The notes under the pieces are model-generated. The model was given only the letters and a program-made list of their open reading frames with translations. It was not told where the DNA came from and ran no database searches. Positions 8,873 through 15,997 of a stretch of 64,000 bases of DNA are shown one piece after another (position 1 is the stretch's first letter; every line of letters starts with the position of its first letter). Source of the stretch: Bacteroidales bacterium (GTDB taxonomy: Bacteria; Bacteroidota; Bacteroidia; Bacteroidales; VadinHA17); assembly GCA_025454795.1 (NCBI GenBank), contig JALONT010000001.1:1-64000 (forward strand). The letters run 5' to 3'. The position numbers were made by a program, and so were the translations under genes.

Positions 8873-9679
8873 ATGCATTTACTTATTATTCCATGGGATG
8901 TTAATCCTGAGATATTCAGGGTTGGTTCCTTTGCCGTCCGCTGGTATGGATTATTATTTGCCTCCTCATTTTTCTTTGGGTACATAATTATGAATAAAAT
9001 ATTCAAAAATGAAAACCTTAATGATGTGGTGCTTGACAGGCTTACTATTTATATGGCCGTCGGCGTTATTGCAGGAGCCAGACTCGGACATTGTCTTTTA
9101 TATGAGCCCGGATATTATCTGTCACATCCTCTTGAGATCCTTAAGATCTGGCATGGAGGACTTGCAAGCCATGGAGCAGCAGCTGGCATATTAATTGCTG
9201 TTGGCTTATTTTCACATAAAGAGAAAAAAGGATATTTCTGGACCCTCGATCGCATTGCCATTGTTGTTGCGTTGTCCGGGTTTTTTATCAGAATGGGGAA
9301 TCTGATGAATTCTGAAATATATGGCGTTGAAACAACAGTCCCGTGGGGATTTGTCTTTTTACGCAACGGAGAGACTGCTCCCAAGCATCCTACACAGATA
9401 TATGAAGCGCTTGCCTATTTGTCAATCTTCCTCCTTCTCTTCTGGCTCTACTGGAGAAAAAAAGGCGAACATATAGAGGGAACACTGCTCAGCCTTGCCT
9501 GCATCCTTATTTTTGCAGCACGTTTTTTTATTGAATTCCTGAAAGAGGATCAGGTGGCATTTGAAGCAGGAATGAAATATAATTTAGGCCAGAAATACAG
9601 CATCCCTTTCTTCTTAATAGGATGTATTGGGCTCTATTTAAGCCTCAAAATTAAAAAGAGAGCAGTAATAAAGAGGTGA
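8873..9679 (+). CDS. lgt: Prolipoprotein diacylglyceryl transferase
   Basis: 268 residues, normal for Lgt, with about seven hydrophobic helices. Lgt moves diacylglycerol from phosphatidylglycerol to the lipobox cysteine of prolipoproteins in the inner membrane. Seen: GARLGHCLLYEP, the HGGLASHGAA segment with the essential His, the signature RMGNLMNSEIYG (family pattern RxGNFxNxE), and HPTQIYEAL. A -7 box lies just upstream. It converges with the TetR gene, one base separating the two stops. Confidence 0.95.
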   Translation: MHLLIIPWDVNPEIFRVGSFAVRWYGLLFASSFFFGYIIMNKIFKNENLNDVVLDRLTIYMAVGVIAGARLGHCLLYEPGYYLSHPLEILKIWHGGLASHGAAAGILIAVGLFSHKEKKGYFWTLDRIAIVVALSGFFIRMGNLMNSEIYGVETTVPWGFVFLRNGETAPKHPTQIYEALAYLSIFLLLFWLYWRKKGEHIEGTLLSLACILIFAARFFIEFLKEDQVAFEAGMKYNLGQKYSIPFFLIGCIGLYLSLKIKKRAVIKR

Positions 9680-9680
9680 T

Positions 9681-10262
9681 TTATTTTTTCAGGATCCCGT
9701 TGAAAAGCACATCAAGAATTGCGTTGAGCCGATGCTCAATATTTACCTCTTTTTTCTTCCAGAACAGAGGAACTTCCAATCCTTTAAGCGTTGTCTGAAC
9801 TGCAAGTGCAGTATATTCGCTGTTAGTCACATTAAATACTTTACGCCTTGCTCCATGATACAATATCAGCCTCAGGATCGCAAGTTCTTCGCGGTCGTAT
9901 TTTGCACGGATAGTCTCGATAAAATCAAAATGGTCAAGGTTCTTGTCAAATATCGCATTATAATAATTTGACAGTTTTTCGAACGCTTTCATCCTTACAA
10001 AAACATAATTTCTCATTTTTTCAATGGGGGAATCGACTGATTTTATTGATGTAGTAAGCTCATTTCTAAGGATATTGGCTTCATTTAGCACAACTGCTTC
10101 AAATATCTGCTCCTTGCCCTGAAAATAGTAATAGATAGAACTTTTACCCATTTTAAGGGCTTTCGCTATTTCATCCATTGTCGTTTTTTTGAAACCATAA
10201 TGGCTGAAAATCTCTCCTGCCGTTATAATGATTTTCTTCCTAATTTCCTCTTTGTTAATCAT
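9681..10262 (-). CDS. TetR/AcrR-family transcriptional regulator
   Basis: 193 residues. Residues 8-58 form the TetR DNA-binding domain (AGEIFSHYGFKKTTMDEIAK, then the recognition helix MGKSSIYYYFQGKEQIF). The C-terminal two thirds is the helical ligand and dimer domain and carries no recognisable signature, so the effector is unknown. It is divergent from mtnA across a ~165-base gap, and convergent with lgt. Regulation of mtnA or of itself is possible but no palindrome was clear enough to call as an operator. Confidence 0.88.
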   Translation of the reverse strand: MINKEEIRKKIIITAGEIFSHYGFKKTTMDEIAKALKMGKSSIYYYFQGKEQIFEAVVLNEANILRNELTTSIKSVDSPIEKMRNYVFVRMKAFEKLSNYYNAIFDKNLDHFDFIETIRAKYDREELAILRLILYHGARRKVFNVTNSEYTALAVQTTLKGLEVPLFWKKKEVNIEHRLNAILDVLFNGILKK

Positions 10263-10384
10263 ATATTACTCTTTTGGAGATCCTGTTCTGTCTGACTGCA
10301 AATTTAATATATAAATCAATTTATTCAAAATCTTCGAATAAATTGGTCGACAATTCGAAAGCCGCGTTTCTTGTCTAAATTTTA

Positions 10385-10392
10385 TACTTTTG
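10385..10392 (+). promoter_or_regulatory. -7 box of the mtnA promoter
   Basis: TACTTTTG fits TAnnTTTG and lies 36 bases before the preferred mtnA ATG at 10429. Its presence argues against translation starting at the in-frame TTG at 10390, which overlaps the box. Confidence 0.6.
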
Positions 10393-10428
10393 CCTTATAA
10401 TATTTTAAATACCAGAAAGTTTAACATA

Positions 10429-11538
10429 ATGCTGGTTGGCGATAAAAATTATCAGAGTATCTGGCTCGATGAATCTGATCCGTCAGTTGTAAAAGTAATC
10501 GATCAGCGAAAATTACCATTCTTTTTTGAAATATCTGAGCTTCGGACTGTCGATGATATTTATAATTCGATCCGGGATATGATTGTCAGAGGGGCTCCAC
10601 TGATAGGAGCCGCCGGGGCTTTTGGTATCTATCTGGCAACTCTTGAAATAACTTCCAATACAAATGTGCGTCTTCATCTTGAGAATGCGGCAAGGTATCT
10701 GATTTCATCCCGCCCTACAGCAGTAAATCTCTCCTGGGCCGTAAATTATGTACTTGGCTCTCTCGACAAGGGTCTCCCGGTTCAATCTTTATCCCCGGCA
10801 GCCCTGGAATCAGCACTGTTCATTTGTGAAAAGGAAAAGAACAGCTGCAGGGAAATAGGCAGATTTGGATTGCCCCTGATTAAAGCTATCTCAGTCAGAA
10901 AGAAGGGAGAATCGGTAAATATCCTCACTCACTGCAATGCCGGCTGGCTGGCCTGTATTGATTACGGGACAGTTACTGCTCCTATTTATCTTGCCCACGA
11001 TTCAGGTATTCCTGTTCATGTCTGGATCGATGAAACAAGGCCCAGGAACCAGGGTGCAAAACTGACTGCCTGGGAGTTAGGACAGGCCGGTGTTCCCCAT
11101 ACTCTGATTACTGATAATACAGGAGGGCATCTTATGCAGCACGGAATGGTCGATATTGTTTTTGTTGGATGTGATCGTGCAACAGCAAAAGGAGATGTTG
11201 CCAATAAAATCGGTACATATCTTAAAGCGCTTGCTGCATTCGAAAATAAAATACCTTTTTATTCTGTGCTGCCTTCTTCTTCAATTGATTTTGGAATAAG
11301 TGACGGGGTCTCTGAGATCCTCATTGAGGAACGTGATGCGGAAGAGGTAACAACTGTTTCCGGATTTGCCGGGGGGAAAATCGTATCGGTTCGCATCTGT
11401 CCCGAAAATACTCCGGCTCTTAATTTCGGATTTGATGTAACACCTGCAAAGTACATTTCAGGCCTGATTACAGAAAAAGGCATTTGCAGGGCTTCTGAAA
11501 AAAATATTAAAGAAATGTTCTCAGAAAAATTCAACTAA
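10429..11538 (+). CDS. mtnA: S-methyl-5-thioribose-1-phosphate isomerase
   Basis: 369 residues from the ATG at 10429. MtnA converts the aldose phosphate MTR-1-P (or 5-deoxyribose-1-P) to the ketose. Seen: RGAPLIGAAGAFG, RPTAVNLSWAV, HCNAGWLAC with the catalytic Cys, DETRPRNQGAKLTAWEL, and GCDRATAKGDVANKIGTY with the catalytic Asp. It is followed after one base by a class II aldolase gene, so the two form an operon. None of the later methionine-salvage genes (mtnC, mtnD, mtnW, mtnX) is nearby, which leaves a 5'-deoxyadenosine/MTA disposal role open. Confidence 0.93.
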   Translation: MLVGDKNYQSIWLDESDPSVVKVIDQRKLPFFFEISELRTVDDIYNSIRDMIVRGAPLIGAAGAFGIYLATLEITSNTNVRLHLENAARYLISSRPTAVNLSWAVNYVLGSLDKGLPVQSLSPAALESALFICEKEKNSCREIGRFGLPLIKAISVRKKGESVNILTHCNAGWLACIDYGTVTAPIYLAHDSGIPVHVWIDETRPRNQGAKLTAWELGQAGVPHTLITDNTGGHLMQHGMVDIVFVGCDRATAKGDVANKIGTYLKALAAFENKIPFYSVLPSSSIDFGISDGVSEILIEERDAEEVTTVSGFAGGKIVSVRICPENTPALNFGFDVTPAKYISGLITEKGICRASEKNIKEMFSEKFN

Positions 11539-11539
11539 A

Positions 11540-12142
11540 ATGGAAGGGGTAGTAAAATTCAATTGTCACTGGAGTCAGTCGGGCCCTGTCATTTCCGATG
11601 AACAATATGAAATAATTAATTCCTGGCGGGAAATACTTTATAATATGGACCTTATAGGCGCATACGAAAACGGTGTTGGTTTTGGAAATATCAGCATGCG
11701 CATAAGAGGGGGGAACCAGTTTATTATAACAGGATCTGCAACGGGGGAAATCCCCGAACTGGAACCGGGACATTATGTAAAGGTCAGTTCTTTTAATATT
11801 GATGATAATGCCGTTCAGTGTGTCGGTCCCCTCAAAGCTTCATCAGAGTCACTAACGCATGCCGCCATCTATCTTGCTGATCCGGGGGCAAATGCAGTGG
11901 TACATGTTCATGCTATTGAGCTCTGGAACGAGCTTATATACAAGGTGCCGACAACCAATCCCTCGATGGATTATGGTACCATAGGACTGGCGAAAGATAT
12001 TTTCAGGCTCTTCAGCGATTCAGATATTTTTGAGAAGAGAATTATTGTGATGGCTGGCGACAGGGCGGGGATTCTAGCTTTTGGCCATGATATGGACGAG
12101 GCAGTAAATGTTCTTATGTCATATCTCAGGCGAGAGAAATGA
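11540..12142 (+). CDS. Class II aldolase/adducin-family protein partnered with MtnA
   Basis: 200 residues with the class II aldolase fold: GVGFGNISMR (phosphate loop), ITGSATGEIP, PLKASSESLTHAAIY with the likely acid/base Glu, and the zinc-binding VHVHA. The family includes MtnB (methylthioribulose-1-P dehydratase) and aldolases for fuculose-1-P and 5-deoxyribulose-1-P. Because it starts one base after mtnA with no other salvage gene visible, an aldolase of the DHAP-shunt type, splitting the MtnA product to DHAP and an aldehyde, is a reasonable alternative to MtnB. The sequence alone does not decide. Confidence 0.82.
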   Translation: MEGVVKFNCHWSQSGPVISDEQYEIINSWREILYNMDLIGAYENGVGFGNISMRIRGGNQFIITGSATGEIPELEPGHYVKVSSFNIDDNAVQCVGPLKASSESLTHAAIYLADPGANAVVHVHAIELWNELIYKVPTTNPSMDYGTIGLAKDIFRLFSDSDIFEKRIIVMAGDRAGILAFGHDMDEAVNVLMSYLRREK

Positions 12143-12160
12143 CAAAAGTCGCTAAGATCT

Positions 12161-12925
12161 TTATAATTCCCGTGGCTTGTCGTGCCTGATAAAGGTTTTA
12201 TTATCAAGTTCTCTGAATGCCTCATTTAATTCTTCTTTCGTATTCATAACAATCGGGCCACCCCATGCAACCGTTTCCTTAAGTGGTTTACCGGCTAAGA
12301 GGAAAAATCTTGCCCCGTTAATTCCTGACTTTACAAGCACTTCATCAAAAGCAGAGTCGTTTGCCGATGAACCTGACATCAGGATTGCACAGGCCTTTTC
12401 TTCAAAATTTACCATTGCATCATCCGGAGCAAGAGTTCCATCAATCAGATAGATGAATAAGGTTTGGTCGCTGGCAGTTTCCTGGTAATGCCAGACGCAA
12501 TTTGGTTCCAGCGCTACATCCAGGTACTGAACTTTAACATATTGACCCTTCACAGCCCCCGGATGGTTGTGGTAGTTGCCGGATAAAACTCTTACAGTTG
12601 CGCTTCCTTCCTGAATTTCTGAAACATCTTGTTGTCTGATGTCACGATAGGTTGGTTGTGTCATTTTATCCTTTTTTGGAAGATTGACCCAGAGCTGACA
12701 GCCAAACAATCTTTCAGAGGCTTTAGGCATCTCCTGGTGAATTATCCCTGATCCTGCTGTCATCCACTGGCACTGAAGATCTCTTATGATTCCCTTGTTA
12801 CCCAGGCTGTCGCCATGTTCTATTTCTCCCCTTAACAAATAAGTAACTGTTTCGATTCCGCGGTGAGGATGCCAGGGGAAACCCCTGATGTAATCCTGCG
12901 GATTGGAAGAATCAAATGAAATCAC
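12161..12925 (-). CDS. Pirin-family protein, N-terminally truncated
   Basis: 254 residues from a GTG. Pirins are bicupin iron-binding proteins, some with quercetinase activity. Seen: the metal-binding GFPWHPHRGIETVTY, GDSLGNKG, and GSGIIHQEMP with a further His; the C-terminal cupin is complete. Family members carry about 40-45 more residues before the conserved DNPxDYI region. Here the frame upstream of the GTG gives only nine unrelated codons before TAA at 12953-12955, and the DNA beyond 12938 is a MITE-like repeat. The gene is probably cut at its 5' end and may be non-functional, though the metal site remains. Confidence 0.75.
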   Translation of the reverse strand: MISFDSSNPQDYIRGFPWHPHRGIETVTYLLRGEIEHGDSLGNKGIIRDLQCQWMTAGSGIIHQEMPKASERLFGCQLWVNLPKKDKMTQPTYRDIRQQDVSEIQEGSATVRVLSGNYHNHPGAVKGQYVKVQYLDVALEPNCVWHYQETASDQTLFIYLIDGTLAPDDAMVNFEEKACAILMSGSSANDSAFDEVLVKSGINGARFFLLAGKPLKETVAWGGPIVMNTKEELNEAFRELDNKTFIRHDKPREL

Positions 12926-12937
12926 AGATATTTTAAC

Positions 12938-13034
12938 CAGTGTAAGCCTGCCTTAAGACACTTGAGATACATAACCAGGTAAAAAGTATTTAACTCCAGC
13001 TATAGGTGGTCAATTCAGGTCGCCAAACATTTTC
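12938..13034 (-). repeat. MITE-like repeat, copy A (most diverged)
   Basis: Read on the minus strand it carries the family core TTGACCACC, then GGAGTTAAATACTT, and ends AAGGCAGGCTTACAC, matching the right end of the other copies. The right end abuts the truncated pirin coding sequence. The left end is poorly conserved. From here to 13188 the only other thing seen is AGTAACG repeated three times at 13156-13176. Confidence 0.6.
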
Positions 13035-13155
13035 AAACTGTTTTTGGATTATTAACAACAAATGGTTAATATTGCAATCCGTTTATATAAGGTGCTGGTT
13101 GCTTGTTTCTGGTTGCTAGTTAATTGATATCAAGAATGTTAATCAATGAGAAACA

Positions 13156-13176
13156 AGTAACGAGTAACGAGTAACG
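13156..13176. repeat. Three tandem AGTAACG units
   Basis: Three perfect 7-base units directly upstream of the broken tRNA copy; a fourth unit is degenerate (AGCAACA). No function assigned. Confidence 0.8.
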
Positions 13177-13188
13177 AGCAACAAGAAC

Positions 13189-13310
13189 GGGCCCATAGCT
13201 CAGATGGTCCCGTTCCGCCAAAGCGGAACGAGGATCCTCGATCCGCCAAACGGCGGATCGGGATTAGAGCACCTGGTTTTAACCAGTAAAGGCCATTAGT
13301 TCATTGTCAA
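13189..13310 (+). pseudogene. Broken duplicate of the tRNA(CAU) gene, interrupted in the D-loop
   Basis: GGGCCCATAGCTCAGATGG is identical to the first 19 bases of the intact tRNA downstream. A 56-base insert follows, then TTAGAGCACCTG resumes the tRNA exactly where it left off. After that the anticodon arm is altered (loop reads TTTTAA instead of CTCATAA), and the T arm and 3' acceptor strand are absent. It cannot fold as a functional tRNA. It is a tandem duplicate of the next gene that was interrupted and decayed. Confidence 0.8.
13208..13263. mobile_element. 56-bp palindromic insert within the tRNA copy
   Basis: The insert begins TCCCGTTCCGCC and ends GGCGGATCGGGA. It contains two hairpins, GTTCCGC/GCGGAAC and GATCCGCC/GGCGGATC, joined by the palindrome GAGGATCCTC, so the whole sequence is close to self-complementary. 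Removing it restores the tRNA sequence GATGG-TTAGAGC without extra or missing bases. It looks like a small palindromic mobile repeat; I see no second copy in the window. Confidence 0.7.
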
Positions 13311-13314
13311 GATT

Positions 13315-13388
13315 GGGCCCATAGCTCAGATGGTTAGAGCACCTGACTCATAATCAGGGGGTCGCTGGTTCGATCCCAGCTGGGCCCA
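13315..13388 (+). tRNA. tRNA with CAU anticodon (Ile2 with lysidine, or elongator Met)
   Basis: 74 bases fold completely: acceptor GGGCCCA/TGGGCCC with discriminator A, D arm GCTC/GAGC, anticodon stem CCTGA/TCAGG with loop CTCATAA, T arm GCTGG-TTCGATC-CCAGC. No 3' CCA is encoded. The anticodon is CAU. It is not an initiator type (the acceptor starts with a G-C pair). The GACTCATAATC and GGTCGCTGG segments resemble bacterial tRNA-Ile2, in which TilS converts C34 to lysidine, but elongator Met cannot be excluded by eye. Confidence 0.93.
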
Positions 13389-13391
13389 CTT

Positions 13392-13470
13392 GAAAAAGAG
13401 TGAGAACGTGAGCGAGAGCGAGCGAACTCACTCTTTTTCCTCGCTCTCGCTCTCCCACTCACACTTTTCT
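13392..13470. repeat. Interleaved inverted repeats downstream of the tRNA
   Basis: Segment A (13392-13404, GAAAAAGAGTGAG) pairs perfectly with 13427-13439. Segment B (13410-13422, GAGCGAGAGCGAG) pairs perfectly with 13440-13452. The order A-B-A'-B' is that of an H-type pseudoknot with two 13-bp stems. In addition 13440-13470 is an imperfect reverse complement of the whole of 13392-13422. It may end the tRNA transcript (T5 in A'), but its structure is unusual. Confidence 0.75.
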
Positions 13471-13951
13471 TCTGGTGCCAGTTTGGTGCCAGGATTTGGG
13501 GGAAAATGGGGTATTTTTTCAATAGATTATCTTCCTTTCTGGTCAAAGGAAGTTTTTCTTATAAGTATTTGATTTAACCATTTTTCAAGATTGGTTTTCC
13601 TCGTTTCTTTTCTTTTTAGCCAACCGAAAACAGAGAATAGCAAAAAAAATAGCTATTAGACCAATACCAACTCCGCCAATATTGGTAGAATTAAACGCTC
13701 CCCCTTTCAAAATTTGATCAGTTGGAAGCATTTTCAATTGGGAGTCAGATTTTCCCTTTCAGGGATTTTGGGGATCTTATTAATAATTTTATTAGGATTT
13801 ATTTTATCAGGCTTAGTACATGACAAAAAACGCTAACGCGTTGATTGTTAATATATTATATGTTAATTGTTAATAAATATACGTTCTTTTATAAATATAA
13901 AACCCTGATATTCATTATGTTGGAAATGTGTTACCAATACATTTTCCGACT
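13471..13951. other. Gene-free stretch between the inverted repeat and the transposase remnant
   Basis: No coding sequence is convincing. TGGTGCCAG occurs twice, at 13473-13481 and 13485-13493, and could be an old integration scar beside the tRNA. The last 130 bases are AT-rich and may hold the left end of the IS4-type element (GACAAAAAACG near 13822), but a matching right end could not be confirmed. Confidence 0.4.
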
Positions 13952-14239
13952 ATGAAAATCAAGGTTGAAAACAAAGTTACAGTTTTATCTGATACGTTGA
14001 AAGAGTTCTTTAGTGACAAAATGAACTTAGCACGTATAAAGTTCTTTAGCTTATTTATCAGTGCGTTATGTAAGGTGCAGACTGTCTGCTTCGAAAAGCT
14101 GGCCTATGGATTTGACTCAAGCGTTAAAGCCGAGTCTTCGTTGCGAAGGATACAGAGATTTCAGATATCAAAAAACCGTTCGTTTACTTTGAAAGCAATT
14201 ATTAAACCTTTGTTTAAACAATGTAAGTTTGTCGTTTAA
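13952..14239 (+). pseudogene. IS4-type transposase remnant
   Basis: 95 codons from the ATG at 13952. The first ~65 residues (LSDTLKEFFSDKMNLARIKF, ALCKVQTVCFEKLAYGFDSS, SLRRIQRF) are the N-terminus of an IS4-type DDE transposase common in Bacteroidota. The catalytic DDE core is missing; after RRIQRF comes a short unrelated or fused tail rich in Lys and Phe, then a stop. The full protein would be over 350 residues. It is therefore inactive, probably an internally deleted insertion sequence. Confidence 0.75.
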
Positions 14240-14242
14240 TTT

Positions 14243-15844
14243 TTAATACTCTGTATTCTGAGGATCAAAATTACACCAACTTGCTGTCCAATTGGTAGTA
14301 TTAAAAGCACCCCTGTAGCTGACCCGGGTAAAGAATGAATCACTCAGCCTGGTATTGGCAAATGAAGCACCGCTAAGCAAAAGAGATCCTGCTACAGGAA
14401 GGAAATTAGGTGCTGTTAAGTTGAACGGATCAGCAATCTGAAGAAGGTCATTTGATACCAGTACCTGGTTATTCCTTGAAGTATTTGTATACCATGCTTC
14501 GGTATCTGTCAAATATGTTGTTACGTAATTATTTGTAATACCAGCCATAATACAGTTCTCGATCTGTAAAACATTTGCTGTAGCCTGTGCAGGTGAATCT
14601 CCCTTCTGTCCATCAACATACAATCCGTTTGGCCATCCTGCAAAAACAGTATTGTAAATTGAAAGACGTGTTCCCCGTCGTAATTGCATTGCATTACGGT
14701 AAAGTGAGTTGATTGTTGTTGTGGGTGTCGTAAGAGGACCGAAAACACTGCCATTTGCAAATATTGCAGTAGTAAAAGGTGTCAGGGTTGACCCGTCAGC
14801 ATCATTATCCGATTCAAAACCATTTGACTGAGACTGGTCAGCGCTTGAAGGATCGCGCAAGCCTACAAAAAACTGCACCTTACCCACAAAACCATTATCA
14901 GTATCAAAATCGTCATCCCATCCTCTTAATGCAACCAGATATTTGGCATTAACAGTACCTCCGAACCATTCATACGAATCATCACCGGAATAAGAAACCT
15001 GGATATGGTCAATCGTAGTGCCTGAACCAACAGAATAAAGAGTCAATCCGTTAATTTCACTGTTGGCAGTGGCAGTAAGTGGAATTCCCGGGAATTCAAT
15101 TCTGACAAACTGGAGCACGCCTGAATTATCGGCAGGATCATTCCCACCGTAATTGGAGCCGATTCCGCCCTCTGCAACACCAACACCTGTTCCGTTATCA
15201 TGTTTGTTGGTCGGAGCCTTACCGCAGATCACAAGACCTCCCCAGTCTCCATAAGCACGCTGCCCTTTGGGTTTATCAGAAGTAAAAACAATCGGTTTGC
15301 TCTCAGTTCCCAGAGCCATGATCTTAGAACCCATATCTATAATAAGAGAACCTTTGGTCCCGGAAACACCTTTGATAATGGTACCCGCCTCAATCGTGAG
15401 AGTTGCATTGTTTTTAACATATACAAATCCCGAGAGAAAATAACGAGCATTGGCGTACCATTTTGTATCGTCAGTGATATCACCACTAACTGTGATCTGC
15501 TGACCATTCGAAGGAATAACAATTATTTCGCATGCTGCCTGCAGAGTGTTGTTTTCCTTAGATATAGCCTTTATTGTTGCAGAACCAAGTGCAACGCCTG
15601 TCACGACACCTTCAGTTACAGTAGCGATACCGGTATTGGTCGATTCCCATGTAATAATCTTATTTGTTGCATCGATCGGATTGAATATTACGCTCAGATT
15701 CAAAGTCGCTCCTACCATTACATCTGCATTTACCTGGTCAAGATCTATTCCCATTACAGGTACATCTTTTTCGCAATAGGTTGAAATCCCGATTAACAGA
15801 ACCAGAGTAATAAACAGATTCAAAAATTTAAAATTTGTCTTCAT
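14243..15844 (-). CDS. Secreted Big_2-domain protein with C-terminal beta-helix-like region
   Basis: 533 residues. A signal sequence ends near GISTYCEKD; the Cys suggests a lipoprotein but Tyr before it is a poor lipobox. Residues ~30-110 are a Big_2 (Ig-like) domain with VSVIFNPIDAT-like spacing and TGIATVTEGVVTGVALGSAT. The rest (from DDTKWYANARYFLSG) resembles Bacteroidota secreted proteins with repeated short beta strands and Gly/Asn-rich turns. It lies 153 bases downstream of the TonB receptor gene, and is likely its surface partner. With PhoB/PhoR and PiT genes next door, a part in scavenging phosphorus compounds is inferred; no phosphatase motif is visible. Confidence 0.7.
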   Translation of the reverse strand: MKTNFKFLNLFITLVLLIGISTYCEKDVPVMGIDLDQVNADVMVGATLNLSVIFNPIDATNKIITWESTNTGIATVTEGVVTGVALGSATIKAISKENNTLQAACEIIVIPSNGQQITVSGDITDDTKWYANARYFLSGFVYVKNNATLTIEAGTIIKGVSGTKGSLIIDMGSKIMALGTESKPIVFTSDKPKGQRAYGDWGGLVICGKAPTNKHDNGTGVGVAEGGIGSNYGGNDPADNSGVLQFVRIEFPGIPLTATANSEINGLTLYSVGSGTTIDHIQVSYSGDDSYEWFGGTVNAKYLVALRGWDDDFDTDNGFVGKVQFFVGLRDPSSADQSQSNGFESDNDADGSTLTPFTTAIFANGSVFGPLTTPTTTINSLYRNAMQLRRGTRLSIYNTVFAGWPNGLYVDGQKGDSPAQATANVLQIENCIMAGITNNYVTTYLTDTEAWYTNTSRNNQVLVSNDLLQIADPFNLTAPNFLPVAGSLLLSGASFANTRLSDSFFTRVSYRGAFNTTNWTASWCNFDPQNTEY

Positions 15845-15997
15845 ATTTTCATCTTTAGTTTATTAAATAGTAATCCAATACATTATAAATTGGTTGCCTT
15901 AATGTTTTAGGAATTATTTTCAATGTCGCTTTAACCACACTAGGTATCGGAAGTAATTTTTTGCTTAATCATTGTCTCTATACACCCTATTCCCTTC

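Noticed and set aside
13334-13546. Minus-strand open frame across the tRNA(CAU) and inverted repeat
   Set aside because: It runs through an intact tRNA gene and codes only low-complexity Arg/Ser from the repeat.
13822-14230. Terminal inverted repeats of the IS4-type remnant
   Set aside because: GACAAA near 13822 and its partial complement near 14228 are too short and imperfect to define the element's ends.
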